Assembly: GCF_001952855.1 (NCBI RefSeq)
Contig: NZ_LPNO01000052.1
Span: forward strand, 32,186-96,185
Source of the DNA: Pseudomonas sp. ATCC PTA-122608
GTDB lineage: Bacteria > Pseudomonadota > Gammaproteobacteria > Pseudomonadales > Pseudomonadaceae
DNA length: 64,000 bases
Direction: 5' to 3'
Part shown: piece by piece, positions 39,074 through 47,273 of the stretch
Position numbering within the stretch: the first letter of the stretch is position 1
How the letters are laid out: each line of letters begins with the position of its first letter
Program-made: the position numbers and the translations under genes
Notes under the pieces: model-generated
Told to the model about the DNA's origin: nothing
Database searches by the model: none
The model's input: the letters and a program-made list of their open reading frames with translations, nothing else

Positions 39074-40543
39074 TCAATCCAGGCCGCGGGGCAGCTGCAA
39101 GGTCACCCGCAAACCGCCCTCGCGCAGATTCTGCAAACTCACTTCACCGCCATGGCTGTGGGCGATATTGCGAGCGATGCCCAGGCCCAGGCCGTAACCC
39201 TGTTGCTGCCCGGCCAGGCGGAAGTGCGGTTCAAAGACCTGCTCCAGGCGCTGCTCCGGCACGCCCGGGCCTTCGTCGTCGACGTGGAGGATGAACTCTG
39301 CGCCATCGTCTTCAATATGCAAATGGGCGTTCTGCCCGTACTTCAACGCGTTGTCGATCAAGTTGCCGATGCAGCGTTTGAGCGCCAGCGGCTTGCCCGG
39401 GTAAGTCGTGAGTGCTCGGCCATGTTGGGTCACGCGGCCATTGCCGTTAGGCGCCAGGTAGGGCTCCACCAGGCAGTCGAGCACATGGTTGAGGTCCACC
39501 GGCTCGATGTTTTCGTGGATATCGGTGTCTTTCACACACTGCAGCGCGCCTTTGACCAGCAACTCCAGCTCATCCAGGTCGCGGCCGAATTTGACTTGCA
39601 GGTTTTCGTCTTCCAGCAATTCCACCCGCAACCGCAGGCGTGTGATGGGTGTGCGCAAGTCGTGGGAAATTGCGCTGAACAGTTGGCTGCGTTCGGTCAG
39701 GTAACGGCTGATGCGTTCGCGCATCGCATTAAACGCGCGGCCCACTTCCACCACTTCGCTGCCGCCGCCTTCGGCCACCGGCTCCACATCGGCGCCCAGG
39801 GACATGTCCCGCGCAGCCCTTGCCAGGCGCTTGAGCGGACGGCTTTGCCAGTGCACCAACAGGCCGATAAACAGCAGCAGGAAGCCGCTGGTGAGCACGA
39901 TAAACCACACCTGCTGGTACGGCAGGCCTTGCTCTTCGAGGCTGGTGTAGGGTTCGGGCAGCAACGAGGCGATGTAGAGCCATTCGCCCTGGGCCAGTTG
40001 GATCTGGGTCACCAACACCGGCGGATTCACCGGTTCCAGTGTCAACGCGTAATGCGCCCAGGAGCGCGGCAGTTCATCGAGTTTCAAACCGGCGTTGAAG
40101 ATACGAAGGTCTTCGGCACTGACGAATTCCACCGACACATGCACGTCGCTGCCCAGGGTCTGGCGCAATACTTCTTCGACGGCACCGAGTACCGCTTGCT
40201 TACGTGGGGTTTGCGGCAACACGGCCATGTCCAGCGGCTTGTCGTTGAGGGTCACCACAAACCGCGTGCCGCCCATGCTGCGCAATTGGTCGAGCACCAG
40301 GGGCCGAAAGGCCACCGGCAAGGAACGGAAATAACTGACGCTGGCGGTCATCGAATGCGCCAGGCTGCGGGCGGCGGTCACCAGGCCTTCGAGCTGGGTA
40401 GCGCGCAGTTGCGACACCCAGATCACGCTGGATAATGCCTGGGCAAACAGCACCGCCAACAGGGTCAGCAGTAACATCCGCCCCAGCAGCGAACGCGGTA
40501 CCGGGATTCGCCGGCGTAGTTCACGCAGGCGTTCAGTGGGCAT
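39074..40543 (-). CDS. gtrS: Sensor histidine kinase GtrS (glucose/2-ketogluconate sensing)
   Basis: A 489-residue sensor kinase: TM1 (about 18-40), a periplasmic domain (about 45-190), TM2 (about 206-225), HAMP with MSLGADVEPV, HisKA with phospho-acceptor in FSAISHDLRTPITR, HATPase with NLIDNALKYG and DEGPGVPE. It follows gltR with an 11-base overlap. In P. aeruginosa and P. putida GtrS responds to 2-ketogluconate and 6-phosphogluconate and controls glucose uptake through GltR; the gene pair and the adjacent glk/edd make the call firm. The gts transporter genes usually found next to it are absent here. Confidence 0.92.
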   Translation of the reverse strand: MPTERLRELRRRIPVPRSLLGRMLLLTLLAVLFAQALSSVIWVSQLRATQLEGLVTAARSLAHSMTASVSYFRSLPVAFRPLVLDQLRSMGGTRFVVTLNDKPLDMAVLPQTPRKQAVLGAVEEVLRQTLGSDVHVSVEFVSAEDLRIFNAGLKLDELPRSWAHYALTLEPVNPPVLVTQIQLAQGEWLYIASLLPEPYTSLEEQGLPYQQVWFIVLTSGFLLLFIGLLVHWQSRPLKRLARAARDMSLGADVEPVAEGGGSEVVEVGRAFNAMRERISRYLTERSQLFSAISHDLRTPITRLRLRVELLEDENLQVKFGRDLDELELLVKGALQCVKDTDIHENIEPVDLNHVLDCLVEPYLAPNGNGRVTQHGRALTTYPGKPLALKRCIGNLIDNALKYGQNAHLHIEDDGAEFILHVDDEGPGVPEQRLEQVFEPHFRLAGQQQGYGLGLGIARNIAHSHGGEVSLQNLREGGLRVTLQLPRGLD

Positions 40544-41264
40544 TGCCGGCAACCACGCTGGCTGCCAATTGATAGCCACTGCCGCGTACGGTGCGGATCA
40601 GCCGGGGTGGTTTTTCGGTATCGCGCAGGCGTTGGCGCAAGCGGCTGACGGCCATGTCGACAATCCGGTCGAGGGGCATCAGGTCGCGGCCACGGGTGGC
40701 GTTGCCAATGGTGTCGCGGTCGAGGATTTGCTGGGGATGATCGAGGAACAGCTTCAGCAGGGCGAAGTCGGCGCCGGAGAGAATCACTTCCTCACCGTCG
40801 ACGTGGAACAGCCGGTGGCTGACCATGTCCAGGCGCCACTCGCCAAACACCAGCACCTCGCCGCCGCTGCGCTCCTGGCCAAACTGGCAACGCCGCAACA
40901 GCGCCTTGATTCGCGCCTGCAACTCGCGGGGACTGAAGGGCTTGCCGATGTAATCGTCGGCGCCCAATTCCAGGCCGATCACGCGGTCGGCTTCGTCGGA
41001 ACTGGCGGTGAGCATGATGATCGGCACCTGCGCCTGGCGCGGGTGCTGGCGGATCCAGCGGCAGAGGCTGAAGCCATCTTCGTCCGGCAGCATCACATCA
41101 AGGATCACCAGGTCGCACGGCGCTTCGTTCATCGCCTGGCGGAACCCCGCGCCATCCGGCACGCCACGCACCTGGAAACCGGCGCGGCTGAGGTAGGTTT
41201 GCAGCAACTCGCGGATTTCCTGGTCGTCGTCGACCAGGAGAATGGATTTACTGATTACGCTCAC
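40533..41264 (-). CDS. gltR: Response regulator GltR
   Basis: A 243-residue OmpR-type regulator: receiver domain with D12-D14 acidic pocket and phospho-acceptor D56, then a winged-helix DNA-binding domain (about 140-235). The start is a GTG at 41264 with an excellent Shine-Dalgarno sequence (AAGGAGG) nine bases upstream; the longer frame from 41357 would run through a REP and is rejected. GltR represses glucose transport and Entner-Doudoroff genes in the absence of sugar signals, acting with GtrS. It overlaps gtrS by 11 bases. Confidence 0.93.
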   Translation of the reverse strand: MSVISKSILLVDDDQEIRELLQTYLSRAGFQVRGVPDGAGFRQAMNEAPCDLVILDVMLPDEDGFSLCRWIRQHPRQAQVPIIMLTASSDEADRVIGLELGADDYIGKPFSPRELQARIKALLRRCQFGQERSGGEVLVFGEWRLDMVSHRLFHVDGEEVILSGADFALLKLFLDHPQQILDRDTIGNATRGRDLMPLDRIVDMAVSRLRQRLRDTEKPPRLIRTVRGSGYQLAASVVAGNAH

Positions 41265-41321
41265 GGGGCCCCTCCTTGTTGTTATGGCCAAGCTTAAGTC
41301 ATTTGTTGCCCTTGAGGCCGC

Positions 41322-41406
41322 CTTCGCGAGCAAGCCCGCTCCCACATTCGACCTCATTCATCCAGTTGGAATGGGATTGAATGTGGGAGCGGGCTTGCTC
41401 GCGAAG
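41322..41406. repeat. REP doublet (TGTGGGAGCGGGCTTGC type, outward)
   Basis: Left CTTCGCGAGCAAGCCCGCTC and right GAGCGGGCTTGCTCGCGAAG, between glk and gltR. Same type and orientation as the one at 26673. Confidence 0.9.
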
Positions 41407-41419
41407 AGGCCATCACTGC

Positions 41420-42376
41420 CTACGCAAATGCCTGCTCAAGCGCCACACCAGCACCTGTCAACCCTGAATACGGTGCCGTCACCAGCCACACCGGAATGCC
41501 TTTGAAGTAGTCGCTCATGCAGCCTTTGTCGCAAAAACTCTTGGCAAAACCACTCTTGATAAAGAAATCGGCAAAGCGCGGGATCACGCCGCCAACGATA
41601 TAAACCCCTCCACGGCCGCCGGTGGTCAGCACGTTGTTACCGGCGACGCGACCCAGCCAGATACTGAACTGGTCCAGCACTTCCAAAGCAATCGGGTCGC
41701 CAGCCAGGCCAGCGGCAGTGATGGCCTCGGGGGTTTCCAGCACGGCTTCATGGCCGTCCACCGCGCAGATCGCCCGGTACAACCTCGGCAGGCCGCCACC
41801 GCTCAAGGCGGTTTCAGCGCTGACATGGCCGATCTCGTTGTGGATGTGCTGCCACAGCTGGGCTTCCCGCGGGCTGCTCACCGGCAGGTCGACATGGCCG
41901 CCCTCCCCCGGCAATGCGGCCCAACGGCCATGGCCGAGGTCGAGCAAAGTACCGACACCCAGGCCGGTGCCCGGGCCAATCACCACCGCAGGCCGCAACG
42001 GTTCCGGCGCGCCTTCGCACACCACACGGAATTCGTCCGGTTTCAGGCGGGTCATGCCCAGGGCCATGGCCGAGAAATCATTCACCAGCAGCAGTTCGTC
42101 CACCTGCAAGGTCTTGCAGAACGCAGCCTTGCTCAGGCGCCAGTGATTGTTGGTGAATTTAAATTCATCTCCGCTCACCGGCCCGGCGACCGACAGGCAC
42201 ACCGCACCGATCGAGCCGACGGCCAGGCCTTCTTCCTTCAGATAGACCTGAATCGCCTCTTCGGGGCTGGCATGATCCGCCGTCGCGTGGACGCGGATCG
42301 AATGCAGTTCCTGATCACGCCACAATGCAAAACGGGCGTTGGTACCCCCAATATCACCGACCAGCGCAAGCTTCAC
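41420..42376 (-). CDS. glk: Glucokinase
   Basis: A 318-residue cytosolic kinase phosphorylating glucose to glucose 6-phosphate. The N-terminal phosphate loop GDIGGTNARFAL (residues 8-19) is diagnostic, and VNDFSAMALG, GPGTGLGVGTL and EGGHVDLP match the bacterial Glk family. The start is a GTG overlapping the edd stop (GTGA), so it is translationally coupled. Order edd-glk-gltR-gtrS is the known Pseudomonas arrangement. Confidence 0.95.
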   Translation of the reverse strand: MKLALVGDIGGTNARFALWRDQELHSIRVHATADHASPEEAIQVYLKEEGLAVGSIGAVCLSVAGPVSGDEFKFTNNHWRLSKAAFCKTLQVDELLLVNDFSAMALGMTRLKPDEFRVVCEGAPEPLRPAVVIGPGTGLGVGTLLDLGHGRWAALPGEGGHVDLPVSSPREAQLWQHIHNEIGHVSAETALSGGGLPRLYRAICAVDGHEAVLETPEAITAAGLAGDPIALEVLDQFSIWLGRVAGNNVLTTGGRGGVYIVGGVIPRFADFFIKSGFAKSFCDKGCMSDYFKGIPVWLVTAPYSGLTGAGVALEQAFA

Positions 42377-44199
42377 TTAAGTGTCTCCAGGGCAGAGGTA
42401 AAGGCGCTGGCGCCCTGCTCTGCGGAGCTTGCGGCCAAACGCATAAACGCAAACAGCTCGCGACCGGACCCCACGTTATTGCCCAGAAGGCCCGTGGCAG
42501 GCACGCGCGCTGCAAATTCTTCGGCGTCCACCTTAAGCTCCAAGGTGCCTTTGACGCCATCCACGCGAATAATATCGCCATCGCGCACACGTGCCAGTGG
42601 CCCGCCGCTCTGGGCTTCGGGGTTGACATGAATCGCGGCGGGAATCTTACCCGACGCGCCGGACATGCGCCCGTCTGTTACCAACGCCACTTTGAAACCA
42701 CGGTCCTGCAGTACGCCGAGGAACGGCGTCATCTTGTGCAATTCCGGCATGCCGTTGGAGCGCGGGCCCTGGAAGCGCATTACCGCGACGAAGTCTTTTT
42801 CCAGCTGGCCAGCCTTGAAGGCATCGGCCAGGTCTTGTTGGTCCTGGAACACCACGGCCGGGGCTTCGACGATTTGATGCTCAAGGGCCACGGCGGAGAC
42901 TTTCATCACCCCACGACCGAGGTTGCCTTCCATTACGCGCAAGCCGCCTTCCGGGGAAAACGCACGGGCCACAGGGCGCAGGATGGTTTCGTCGAGGCTT
43001 TCGATCGGTCCTTCGCGCCACACCAGTTCGCCGTCCACCAGGAACGGTTCCTGGGTGTAGCGGCTCAGGCCATGACCGGCCACCGTATTGACATCGTTGT
43101 GGAGCAAGCCGGCTTCCAGCAGTTCGCGGATCAGGAACGACATACCGCCCGCCGCCTGGAAGTGGTTGATGTCGGCCTTGCCGTTTGGATAGACGTGGGA
43201 CAGGGTCGGCACGACTTCGGAGAGGTCAGCCATGTCCTGCCAGGTGAGGATGATACCGGCCGACATGGCAATGGCCGGCATGTGCAGGGTGTGGTTGGTG
43301 GAACCGCCGGTGGCGTTGAGTGCGACGATGGAGTTGACGATGGATTTCTCGTCGACGATCTCGCCGATCGGCGTGAAGTTACCGTTGGCCTTGGTCAGGC
43401 GCGTGACCTGATGCGCAGCTTCGCGGGTCAGGGCATCACGCAGCGGCGTGTACGGGTTGACGAACGAGGCGCCCGGCAGGTGCAGGCCCATCACTTCCAT
43501 CAGCAACTGGTTGGTGTTGGCGGTGCCATAGAAGGTGCAGGTGCCAGGGCTGTGGTAGGACTTCATCTCCGATTCCAGCAGCTCTTCGCGGGTGGCCTTG
43601 CCTTCGGCGTAGCGCTGGCGCACGTCGGCTTTCTGTTTGTTGGAGATACCCGACGGCATCGGCCCGCCCGGCACGAAGATCATCGGCAGGTGGCCGTAGC
43701 GCAGGGCACCCATCATCAGGCCGGGGACGATCTTGTCGCAGATGCCGAGCATCAGCGCGGCGTCGAACATGTTGTGGGACAGCGCTACCGCCGTGGACAT
43801 CGCGATCACTTCGCGGCTCAGCAGGCTGAGCTCCATGCCCGGCTCGCCCTGAGTCACGCCGTCGCACATGGCAGGAGTGCCGCCGGCGAACTGGCCCACG
43901 GAGCCGACTTCACGCAGGGCTGTTTTGATTTGCTCGGGGAAATGTTCGTACGGCTGGTGGGCCGAAAGCATGTCGTTATATGACGAAACAATTGCCACGT
44001 TGGCGGCGTTCATCATGCGCAGGCTGTTTTTGTCTTCGGTGCCGCACCCGGCCACGCCGTGGGCAAAGTTGGCGCATTGCAGCTTGCCGCGCATCGGGCC
44101 GTCGCTGGCAGCGCCGCGAATGAGCGCAAGGTATGCCTCACGGGTTGCACGGCTGCGGGCGATAAGCCGTTCGGTGACCTCAAGTACGCGGGGATGCAT
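42373..44199 (-). CDS. edd: Phosphogluconate dehydratase (Entner-Doudoroff)
   Basis: A 608-residue [4Fe-4S] dehydratase making 2-keto-3-deoxy-6-phosphogluconate. Typical segments: SSYNDMLSAHQPYE, AGGTPAMCDGVTQGEPGMELSL (in part: TPAMCDGVTQGEPGME), CTFYGTANTNQ, and VTDGRMSGASGKIPAA. Length and Cys ligands match the IlvD/EDD family. A ribosome-binding site CTGGAG precedes ATG 44199. It is divergent from gap, with a HexR-type operator 121 bases upstream, and glk follows with a GTGA overlap. Confidence 0.97.
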   Translation of the reverse strand: MHPRVLEVTERLIARSRATREAYLALIRGAASDGPMRGKLQCANFAHGVAGCGTEDKNSLRMMNAANVAIVSSYNDMLSAHQPYEHFPEQIKTALREVGSVGQFAGGTPAMCDGVTQGEPGMELSLLSREVIAMSTAVALSHNMFDAALMLGICDKIVPGLMMGALRYGHLPMIFVPGGPMPSGISNKQKADVRQRYAEGKATREELLESEMKSYHSPGTCTFYGTANTNQLLMEVMGLHLPGASFVNPYTPLRDALTREAAHQVTRLTKANGNFTPIGEIVDEKSIVNSIVALNATGGSTNHTLHMPAIAMSAGIILTWQDMADLSEVVPTLSHVYPNGKADINHFQAAGGMSFLIRELLEAGLLHNDVNTVAGHGLSRYTQEPFLVDGELVWREGPIESLDETILRPVARAFSPEGGLRVMEGNLGRGVMKVSAVALEHQIVEAPAVVFQDQQDLADAFKAGQLEKDFVAVMRFQGPRSNGMPELHKMTPFLGVLQDRGFKVALVTDGRMSGASGKIPAAIHVNPEAQSGGPLARVRDGDIIRVDGVKGTLELKVDAEEFAARVPATGLLGNNVGSGRELFAFMRLAASSAEQGASAFTSALETLK

Positions 44200-44319
44200 G
44201 TATAGAACTCCAGGCTAACGGATGTGGCGACCTGAGTGTCTATGCTGGTCAAACGCCCGCCGCGAAGAGGTTGGCAGGGTGTTGCTTGACCAATCGGACC
44301 AGTTGATTCAGGTCACTCG

Positions 44320-44334
44320 TTGTAGATTGAACAA
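44320..44334. promoter_or_regulatory. HexR operator, edd side
   Basis: TTGTAGATTGAACAA fits the TTGT-N7-ACAA HexR palindrome of Pseudomonas exactly. It lies about 121 bases upstream of the edd start. Confidence 0.8.
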
Positions 44335-44381
44335 AATATTGCCACTAAAAAGGCTTGTTTTCTATTTTTATGCGAATAATC

Positions 44382-44396
44382 TTGTAATTCTTACAA
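44382..44396. promoter_or_regulatory. HexR operator, gap side
   Basis: TTGTAATTCTTACAA fits TTGT-N7-ACAA exactly and ends 24 bases before the gap ATG. HexR is a KDPG-responsive repressor of edd, gap and zwf. Confidence 0.82.
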
Positions 44397-44420
44397 CAAA
44401 TCGACGACAGGCACCTTCCA

Positions 44421-45422
44421 ATGACTCTACGTATCGCTATCAATGGTTTTGGCCGTATTGGCCGAAATGTCCTGCGCGCACTTTATACCCAAGGCTACCG
44501 CCAGGATTTGCAGATCGTCGCCATCAACGATCTCGGCGACAGCTCGATCAATGCCCACCTGCTTAAATACGACACCGTACACGGTACTTTCGATGCAGAG
44601 GTCGCCCACGATCAGGAAAGCCTGACCGTCAATGGTGACCGGATTGCCGTGAGTGCCATTCGCAACCCGGCCGACCTGCCGTGGGCTGCCCACAAGGTGG
44701 ACGTGGTGTTCGAATGCACCGGCCTGTTCACCGACCGTGACAAGGCTGCCGCCCATATTACCGCCGGCGCGCGCAAGGTAATCATCTCGGCCCCGGCCAA
44801 GGGCGCCGATGCCACCGTGGTGTATGGCGTGAACCATGACATTTTGCGTCAATCCCACCAGATCATCTCCAACGCTTCCTGCACCACCAACTGCCTGGCA
44901 CCGGTGGCCCAGGTGCTGCACCGCGAGCTGGGCATCGAAAGCGGCTTGATGACCACGATCCACGCCTACACCAACGACCAGAACCTGACCGACGTCTACC
45001 ACACCGACCCGTACCGCGCGCGTTCGGCCACCCAGAACATGATCCCGAGCAAGACCGGCGCCGCCGAAGCCGTGGGCCTGGTGCTGCCGGAACTGGCAGG
45101 CAAGCTGACCGGCATGGCCGTGCGTGTACCGGTGATCAACGTGTCGCTGGTAGACCTCACCGTGCAGCTGAAAAAAGAAGCCAGCGCCGAGCAAGTCAAC
45201 GCACTGCTTAAAGAAGCCAGCCAGCACTCGAAAATCCTTGGCTACAACACCCTGCCGCTGGTTTCCAGTGACTTCAACCATAACCCGCTGTCGTCGATCT
45301 TCGACGCCAATCACACCAAGGTCAGCGGCAAACTGCTGAAAGTGCTGGCCTGGTACGACAACGAGTGGGGTTTCTCGAACCGCATGCTGGATAACTGCCT
45401 GGCGCTGTGCAACGCCGAGTAA
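44421..45422 (+). CDS. gap: Type I glyceraldehyde-3-phosphate dehydrogenase
   Basis: A 333-residue NAD-dependent enzyme. The N-terminal NAD site INGFGRIGRN (residues 6-15), catalytic SNASCTTNC, and WYDNEWGFSNR at the C-terminus are intact. In pseudomonads this isozyme acts in glucose catabolism after the Entner-Doudoroff split. It is divergent from edd with HexR sites between, indicating shared control. Confidence 0.97.
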   Translation: MTLRIAINGFGRIGRNVLRALYTQGYRQDLQIVAINDLGDSSINAHLLKYDTVHGTFDAEVAHDQESLTVNGDRIAVSAIRNPADLPWAAHKVDVVFECTGLFTDRDKAAAHITAGARKVIISAPAKGADATVVYGVNHDILRQSHQIISNASCTTNCLAPVAQVLHRELGIESGLMTTIHAYTNDQNLTDVYHTDPYRARSATQNMIPSKTGAAEAVGLVLPELAGKLTGMAVRVPVINVSLVDLTVQLKKEASAEQVNALLKEASQHSKILGYNTLPLVSSDFNHNPLSSIFDANHTKVSGKLLKVLAWYDNEWGFSNRMLDNCLALCNAE

Positions 45423-45431
45423 TGCTCGGCC

Positions 45432-45531
45432 TGTAGGAGCGAGCTTGCCCGCGAAAAACGCAAAGACACCGCGTTTATTCAGGACGCCAGCGCTATCGTT
45501 GACGCCCTTCGCGAGCAAGCTCGCTCCTACA
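45432..45531. repeat. REP doublet (TGTAGGAGCGAGCTTGC type)
   Basis: Left TGTAGGAGCGAGCTTGCCCG (one base off the usual CTCG) and right GCGAGCAAGCTCGCTCCTACA, between gap and the ECF sigma gene. Confidence 0.9.
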
Positions 45532-45563
45532 GTATTGCCAAGTGCCACTTGCCATTTGCGTTG

Positions 45564-45580
45564 ATGATAAGCATTATCAT
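45564..45580. promoter_or_regulatory. Fur box upstream of the ECF sigma gene
   Basis: ATGATAAGCATTATCAT is a 7-3-7 inverted repeat close to the Fur consensus (GATAATGATAATCATTATC). It lies 26 bases before the GTG start of the sigma factor gene. Confidence 0.8.
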
Positions 45581-45606
45581 TTGCTGCAAACCGGTCTGGT
45601 ATCACT

Positions 45607-46125
45607 GTGAGTCAATCTCGCTTCAATCAAGTCTTCCTCACCCAGCGGGTGATTCTGCTGCGCACCTTGCAGCGGATGGTGAATAACCACAGCACCGCCG
45701 AGGACCTGCTGCAGGAAACCTACCTGCGCGTTACCCGGGCCTTGAGCGAACGGCCGATCGATCACCTCGAACCCTTCGTCTACCAGACGGCGCGCAACCT
45801 GGCGCTGGATCACCTGCGCGCCCGCAGGATTCAGGCGCGCACCCTGCAGGAAGATGTCCCACTGGACGTCCTGCAAAGCGTCGCCTCCCCCGTCAGCACC
45901 CCCGAAGACGCGACACAGGCCGAGCAATTGCTCGAGCACCTGAGTGTCAGCCTCGGCCAGTTGAGCGCCCGCCAGCAGCAGATCTTTATCCTCAGCCGCC
46001 TGCACGGTTGCAGCTATCAGGAGATCGCCGACAAGCTCGACGTGTCCCTGAGCACCGTGCAAAAGGAACTGAAATTGATCATGGCCATCTGCATAGGTGT
46101 GGCCGAAAGACTGGATCGCCCTTAA
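45607..46125 (+). CDS. ECF RNA polymerase sigma factor, FecI type
   Basis: A 172-residue ECF sigma factor with regions 2 (STAEDLLQETYLRV; FVYQTARNLALDHLR) and 4 (LSARQQQIFILSRLHGCSYQ) separated by a short linker. GTG 45607 is the likely start, placing region 2 as in FecI. It should direct RNA polymerase to the promoter of the TonB-dependent receptor gene downstream when the anti-sigma is relieved. A Fur box precedes it. Similar to HasI/HxuI-type sigma factors for heme uptake by the neighbouring receptor and heme oxygenase; the exact orthologue is not decided. Confidence 0.9.
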   Translation: MSQSRFNQVFLTQRVILLRTLQRMVNNHSTAEDLLQETYLRVTRALSERPIDHLEPFVYQTARNLALDHLRARRIQARTLQEDVPLDVLQSVASPVSTPEDATQAEQLLEHLSVSLGQLSARQQQIFILSRLHGCSYQEIADKLDVSLSTVQKELKLIMAICIGVAERLDRP

Positions 46126-46186
46126 GCTTTGTCGGCACAGTCTGTAGGACTATTGATTAAAACGTGGCGAAGACCCGAGGAACACC

Positions 46187-47155
46187 GTGACGGATCCGAA
46201 TAAACTGCACCCCCATGAGCTGGCTCATGAGGTGTTGCAAGACACGGCTATGGACCAAGCCCTCGACTGGCTGATCGCCTTGCAGTGCCCGCAGCCCGGG
46301 CAGCAAGACGCGTTTGAAGCCTGGCTCGCCCGCGATCCTTTAAACGCCGAAGCCTTCATCAAGGCCCAGACCGCCTGGGCCGGCGCGCCGGTGCACAGCG
46401 CTGCCGTCGCCCTGAATGCGCCGCGCAAACCCAGCGCCTGGCGCCGTATCAAACCTCACTGGAAACCCCTGGCCACCGCCGCCGTGTTGCTGCTGGGCCT
46501 GTTCAGCTTCAGCAACCTGCCGATGCGCCTGCAGGCCGACCACCTGACCGTGGTGGGCGAACGCCAGCGCCTGCAACTGGACGATGGCTCGAAAGTGTTG
46601 CTTAACACTAATTCCGCCTTCTCCAGCAGCATCAAGGACCACCAGCGCATCGCCCGCCTGTATCAGGGCGAGGCGTTTTTCGAAGTGCTGCCCAGCCGTG
46701 GCCTGCCCCTGGAGATCGACGCCGGCCCGGTGCGCGCCAGCGTGCGCGATACGTCCTTCGCGGTGCGCTACTTGAACGGTGAAGCCCAGGTTCAGGTACA
46801 GCGCGGCGACGTCGACCTGAGCAACACCTTTGACGATGCCCGGGTACGCCTGAGCGCCGGTGAAAGTATCCGCATCGGGCCCAAGGGCTTCAGCCAACCC
46901 GCCAAACTGGACACCACCAAGGACCTGGCCTGGGTCGACGGTCGGTTGATCTTCGAAAACTGCCCGATGGGCGAAGTGCTGGCCGAATTGCGGCGCTACT
47001 ACCCGGGCTGGATCGTCAACAACAACGACAAGCTCGCCAGCGTGGCGGTCACCGGCAATTACCGTCTCGACCAGCCTCTCGACGTCGTGCGCTCACTGGC
47101 GCACATCACTTCAGCCAAACTCTCGGAATACCCGGCGCTGGTGATCCTGAACTAA
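46187..47155 (+). CDS. FecR-type anti-sigma / signal transducer
   Basis: A 322-residue inner-membrane regulator. The cytosolic N-terminal part (about 1-90) has the DUF4880 helix bundle with the conserved WLAR (residues about 46-49). A single transmembrane helix (about 96-115) follows; the periplasmic FecR domain (about 125-215) and an STN-like C-terminal domain (about 245-320; RYYPGWIVNNN) would contact the receptor's signalling domain. GTG 46187 is the start. It sits between the sigma factor and the receptor, the standard order. Confidence 0.92.
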   Translation: MTDPNKLHPHELAHEVLQDTAMDQALDWLIALQCPQPGQQDAFEAWLARDPLNAEAFIKAQTAWAGAPVHSAAVALNAPRKPSAWRRIKPHWKPLATAAVLLLGLFSFSNLPMRLQADHLTVVGERQRLQLDDGSKVLLNTNSAFSSSIKDHQRIARLYQGEAFFEVLPSRGLPLEIDAGPVRASVRDTSFAVRYLNGEAQVQVQRGDVDLSNTFDDARVRLSAGESIRIGPKGFSQPAKLDTTKDLAWVDGRLIFENCPMGEVLAELRRYYPGWIVNNNDKLASVAVTGNYRLDQPLDVVRSLAHITSAKLSEYPALVILN

Positions 47156-47172
47156 ATGAGAATTATTTTTAC
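47154..47172. promoter_or_regulatory. Fur box / promoter region of the receptor gene
   Basis: AAATGAGAATTATTTTTAC resembles a Fur box (NATWAT hexamer pattern) and overlaps the fecR-type stop codon, about 100 bases before the receptor start. Confidence 0.6.
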
Positions 47173-47273
47173 TCGATAGCCATCGGCGGTTCGTCTCGTT
47201 ATAGCCAATGCAACTGATTCCTATTTGATTCAGTGTCGCAACTATAAGATTCGTACCTTCCGGAGCGCTCTCG

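Noticed and set aside
41264..41357. Longer gltR start at 41357
   Set aside because: It would translate through a REP palindrome; GTG 41264 has an AAGGAGG site and gives a normal receiver domain.
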